Below, one piece after another: positions 7,757 to 8,909 of a DNA stretch of 8,909 nt (positions are counted from its first letter, which is position 1; each line of letters starts with the position of its first letter). Origin of the DNA: Benthicola sp039584685. Its GTDB lineage: Bacteria > Gemmatimonadota > Gemmatimonadetes > Palauibacterales > Palauibacteraceae. Where the stretch lies: NCBI GenBank assembly GCA_039584685.1, contig JBDGXI010000172.1:1-8909 (forward strand), in the 5' to 3' direction. A program made the translations under genes and the position numbers. The notes under the pieces are model-generated. The model was not told where the DNA came from and did no database searches. It saw only the letters and a program-made list of their open reading frames with translations.

Positions 7757-7788
7757 CCGATACCGAAAAACAGCCGGGTCAAGGTATC
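7757..7788 (-). promoter_or_regulatory. Possible act operon promoter/operator region
   Basis: On the minus strand, upstream of actA, a good -35-like TTGACC (7782-7777) is present, but the nearest -10-like TATCGG (7762-7757) is only 14 nt away, so the match is weak. GATACC (7759-7764) and GGTATC (7783-7788) form an inverted repeat spaced by 18 nt around this site and could be an operator. This is tentative. Confidence 0.25.
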
Positions 7789-7858
7789 AGATCTCGGGTC
7801 GGACGCAAGACGAGCGCGAGCCCTCCGGAAGCCCTACGGCGCGGGCTCTACCTTGACC
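7777..7858. repeat. 10-bp inverted repeat shared by the divergent promoter region
   Basis: GGTCAAGGTA (7777-7786) and TACCTTGACC (7849-7858) are perfect reverse complements separated by 62 nt. Each contains a TTGACC -35-like hexamer pointing outward, one toward actA and one toward the tRNA cluster. The exact 10-base match goes beyond the hexamer, so it may be a shared activator/sigma contact or coincidence. Confidence 0.5.
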
Positions 7859-7881
7859 TCTCGAGACACCTCCACTACCTT
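7853..7881 (+). promoter_or_regulatory. Sigma70-type promoter of the tRNA cluster
   Basis: A -35 box TTGACC (7853-7858) and a -10 box TACCTT (7876-7881) are separated by exactly 17 nt, placing transcription start near 7888, about 47 nt before tRNA-Val. This is a strong match for a housekeeping stable-RNA promoter. Confidence 0.65.
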
Positions 7882-7934
7882 CTTCGGTCTCGCGAGCGGG
7901 GGGTCATTTCCTCCGCTCGCGAACGCACGTTCGG

Positions 7935-8008
<74 letters not shown>

Positions 8009-8048
8009 TCGATGCGGCTGTTTGATAAGACGTATATTGTGGTACCAG

Positions 8049-8123
8049 GGGGCTGTAGCTCAGTTTGGTTAGAGTGCCGGTCTGTCACACCGGAGGTCGC
8101 GGGTTCGAGTCCCGTCAGCCCCG
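8049..8123 (+). tRNA. tRNA-Asp(GTC)
   Basis: A complete 75-nt cloverleaf: acceptor GGGGCTG/CAGCCCC, anticodon stem CCGGT/ACCGG around loop CTGTCAC with anticodon GTC (8084-8086), and T-arm GCGGG-TTCGAGT-CCCGT. Discriminator G is the known tRNA-Asp identity base. CCA is not encoded. Confidence 0.96.
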
Positions 8124-8137
8124 TTTCCCCTCAAGAG

Positions 8138-8211
8138 GGGGCCGTAGCTCAGTCTGGGAGAGCGCTTGAATCGCACTCAAGAGGTCGCGGGTTCGAGTCC
8201 CGCCGGCTCCA
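8138..8211 (+). tRNA. tRNA-Ala(CGC)
   Basis: A complete 74-nt cloverleaf: acceptor GGGGCCG with CGGCTCC, giving the G3:U70 wobble that is the hallmark of alanine tRNAs. Anticodon stem CTTGA/TCAAG encloses ATCGCAC, anticodon CGC (8172-8174), which reads GCG. T-arm GCGGG-TTCGAGT-CCCGC, discriminator A, CCA not encoded. Confidence 0.95.
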
Positions 8212-8216
8212 CTTCT

Positions 8217-8264
8217 GCCACCGTAGCTCAGAGGTAGAGCACTCGATTCGACTTGTAGAGACTT
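8217..8264 (+). pseudogene. Truncated tRNA, tRNA-Thr(TGT)-like 5' portion
   Basis: GCCACCG-TA-GCTC-AGAGGTA-GAGC (8217-8240) is a textbook tRNA 5' acceptor strand and D-arm. The anticodon region (8241-8260) contains CTTGTAG, which resembles a threonine TGT loop, but has no regular five-pair stem; TTCGA looks partly duplicated. There is no T-arm and no matching 3' acceptor strand. Instead the sequence runs straight into tRNA-Gly at 8265. The Gly acceptor begins GCGGG, the same pentamer that starts the T-stem in the Asp and Ala tRNAs here, so a deletion between short GCGGG repeats would explain the fusion. The Thr identity is an inference from the GCC start and the TGT loop. Confidence 0.7.
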
Positions 8265-8337
8265 GCGGGCATAGCTCAGCTGGTAGAGCGCAACCTTGCC
8301 AAGGTTGAGGTCGCCGGTTCGAATCCGGTTGCCCGCT
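8265..8337 (+). tRNA. tRNA-Gly(GCC)
   Basis: A complete 73-nt cloverleaf: acceptor GCGGGCA/TGCCCGC, D-stem GCTC/GAGC, anticodon stem CAACC/GGTTG around TTGCCAA with anticodon GCC (8298-8300), and T-arm GCCGG-TTCGAAT-CCGGT. Discriminator U is usual for bacterial glycine tRNA. CCA is not encoded. It abuts the truncated tRNA with no spacer. Confidence 0.96.
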
Positions 8338-8353
8338 TCGGTGGGAAGCACGT

Positions 8354-8427
8354 CGGGGCGTGGCTCAGTCCGGTAGAGCGCTGCGTTCGGGACGCAGAGG
8401 TCCCCGGTTCAAATCCGGGCGCCCCGA
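8354..8427 (+). tRNA. tRNA-Pro(CGG)
   Basis: A complete 74-nt cloverleaf: acceptor CGGGGCG/CGCCCCG with the C1:G72 pair typical of bacterial proline tRNA. Anticodon stem CTGCG/CGCAG encloses TTCGGGA, anticodon CGG (8388-8390), and the T-arm is CCCGG-TTCAAAT-CCGGG. Discriminator A, CCA not encoded. Last gene of the cluster. Confidence 0.96.
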
Positions 8428-8430
8428 TTT

Positions 8431-8459
8431 CGAAGGGTCGATCGAGAGATCGGCCCTTT
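8431..8459 (+). terminator. Intrinsic terminator of the tRNA cluster
   Basis: AAGGGTCGATC and GATCGGCCCTT (8433-8443 and 8448-8458) form an 11-bp stem with one G-U pair around a GAGA tetraloop, followed by a short T run (TTTCG). It starts a few bases after tRNA-Pro, as expected for the end of a stable-RNA operon. Confidence 0.75.
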
Positions 8460-8539
8460 CGTGCATCCAGGGTGCTCGGCGTGTCGGGGAGCGGGTCGGT
8501 GTGACCCGAGATGTTTTCTGGGGTGTTCGACGCGACTCT

Positions 8540-8567
8540 CCTGATATGTGATATATCAGATATCAGG
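8540..8567. repeat. AT-rich palindromic element in the convergent intergenic region
   Basis: CCTGATAT (8540-8547) and ATATCAGG (8560-8567) are perfect inverted repeats around 12 nt. Inside lies the perfect palindrome TGATATATCA (8549-8558), whose ATATCAG (8553-8559) can also pair with CTGATAT (8541-8547), giving two mutually exclusive hairpins. It is much more AT-rich than its surroundings and lacks a T-tract. It looks like a repressor operator or paired half-sites, but it lies between two 3' ends, so its role is unclear. Confidence 0.55.
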
Positions 8568-8611
8568 GGTTTGCCATCACACAACCCACCGACGAACGCC
8601 GGGCCATAAAG

Positions 8612-8909
8612 TCACCACTGCGGATCCATGTGACGCCTGAGCTCGCGCACTATCTCGCGGGCCTTGTCACTCGACAGGTTGGTGAACGGGACGTCGTTGA
8701 TAAGAGCGCCGGGCGCCTGATCGGACAGACCGATACAAGCGGTGGTTTCGAGTGTGAAAGCCCCATCCTCGGTGGTCTCTCCCGGCTGGACGCCGAGCTC
8801 GTCGGCGAAGGCGTTCAGAACCCTCTCGAAGCCCGCCATGCGATCCGGGACGTCGTCGCTCACACGGATCACGACTTTCCCTTCCTGGTCGCTCGACAGG
8901 AACGAGTAG
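8612..8909 (-). CDS. NuoE/HoxE-like [2Fe-2S] thioredoxin-fold protein, 3' part (partial)
   Basis: The frame is open to the window edge, so the start is outside. 98 codons are visible, beginning YSFLSSDQEGKVVIRVSDDV. A GTG at 8872 could be called as a start, but the in-frame upstream residues YSFLS...GKVVIRV match the conserved core of NuoE/HoxE/HndA proteins, so the gene extends upstream. ACIGLSDQAPGALINDVPFT followed by NLSSDKAREIVREL is the family's second cluster-loop region and C-terminal helix. These proteins are the 24-kDa-type subunit of NADH dehydrogenases and NAD(P)-linked hydrogenases or formate dehydrogenases, carrying a [2Fe-2S] cluster held by C-x4-C and C-x3-C. Here the four positions read Ser, Asp, Cys, Ser, so cluster binding is doubtful. 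The gene converges on the tRNA cluster. Confidence 0.75.
   Translation of the reverse strand, partial: YSFLSSDQEGKVVIRVSDDVPDRMAGFERVLNAFADELGVQPGETTEDGAFTLETTACIGLSDQAPGALINDVPFTNLSSDKAREIVRELRRHMDPQW

Noticed and set aside
8021..8038. TTGATA and TATATT as an internal promoter between tRNA-Val and tRNA-Asp
   Set aside because: Only about 6 nt separate the hexamers, and no -35 box lies at the correct distance from TATATT. The cluster promoter at 7853-7881 is sufficient.
8012..8584. Open frames over the tRNA cluster on both strands, for example products containing GGTRTRDLL or GAPGFEPGTS
   Set aside because: These are the well-known spurious proteins obtained by translating tRNA genes. The DNA is explained fully by tRNA cloverleafs.

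Overview
The window is a high-GC bacterial segment dominated by a complete respiratory operon on the minus strand, actA-actB-actC-actD-actE-actF (7693 down to 290). It encodes alternative complex III (ACIII), the membrane quinol:electron-acceptor oxidoreductase that replaces the cytochrome bc1 complex in many Bacteroidota, Rhodothermota, Gemmatimonadota, Acidobacteriota and Myxococcota. Gene order, 17-nt to 27-nt gaps and stop/start overlaps (TGATG at actB/actC and actC/actD, ATGA at actD/actE) indicate one co-translated transcript. GC content, a pentaheme ActA and tRNA genes without encoded CCA fit a Gemmatimonadota-like or related lineage, but that placement is inference.

Layout from left to right: positions 1-125 hold the 5' end of an unidentified minus-strand gene with a membrane-type N-terminus, preceded by a Fur-box-like palindrome (143-159). 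A strong GC hairpin (221-243) lies 46 nt beyond the actF stop and ends the act operon. Then come actF (NrfD-like membrane subunit), actE (lipidated monoheme cytochrome c), actD (DUF3341), actC (NrfD-like quinol-site subunit), actB (molybdopterin-oxidoreductase-like plus Fe-S domain) and actA (pentaheme cytochrome c). Electrons are expected to pass from quinol at ActC through the ActB Fe-S clusters to the ActA/ActE hemes and then to an oxidase. No oxidase gene is visible beside the operon.

A divergent regulatory region (7694-7934) separates actA from a plus-strand tRNA cluster: Val(GAC), Asp(GTC), Ala(CGC), a broken Thr(UGU)-like remnant, Gly(GCC) and Pro(CGG). The cluster has a clear sigma70-type promoter and ends at an intrinsic terminator. 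Past an AT-rich palindromic element in the convergent intergenic region lies the 3' part of a minus-strand gene for a NuoE/HoxE-like thioredoxin-fold protein, in which three of the four usual [2Fe-2S] cysteine positions are replaced.

The main anomalies are two small lesions in normally indispensable genes. An apparent loss of about 41 nt in actB shifts the frame and removes two cluster cysteines. A truncation in the tRNA-Thr-like gene fuses it to tRNA-Gly. They may be real deletions or assembly errors; the sequence alone cannot decide. I do not see a wholly new system here.
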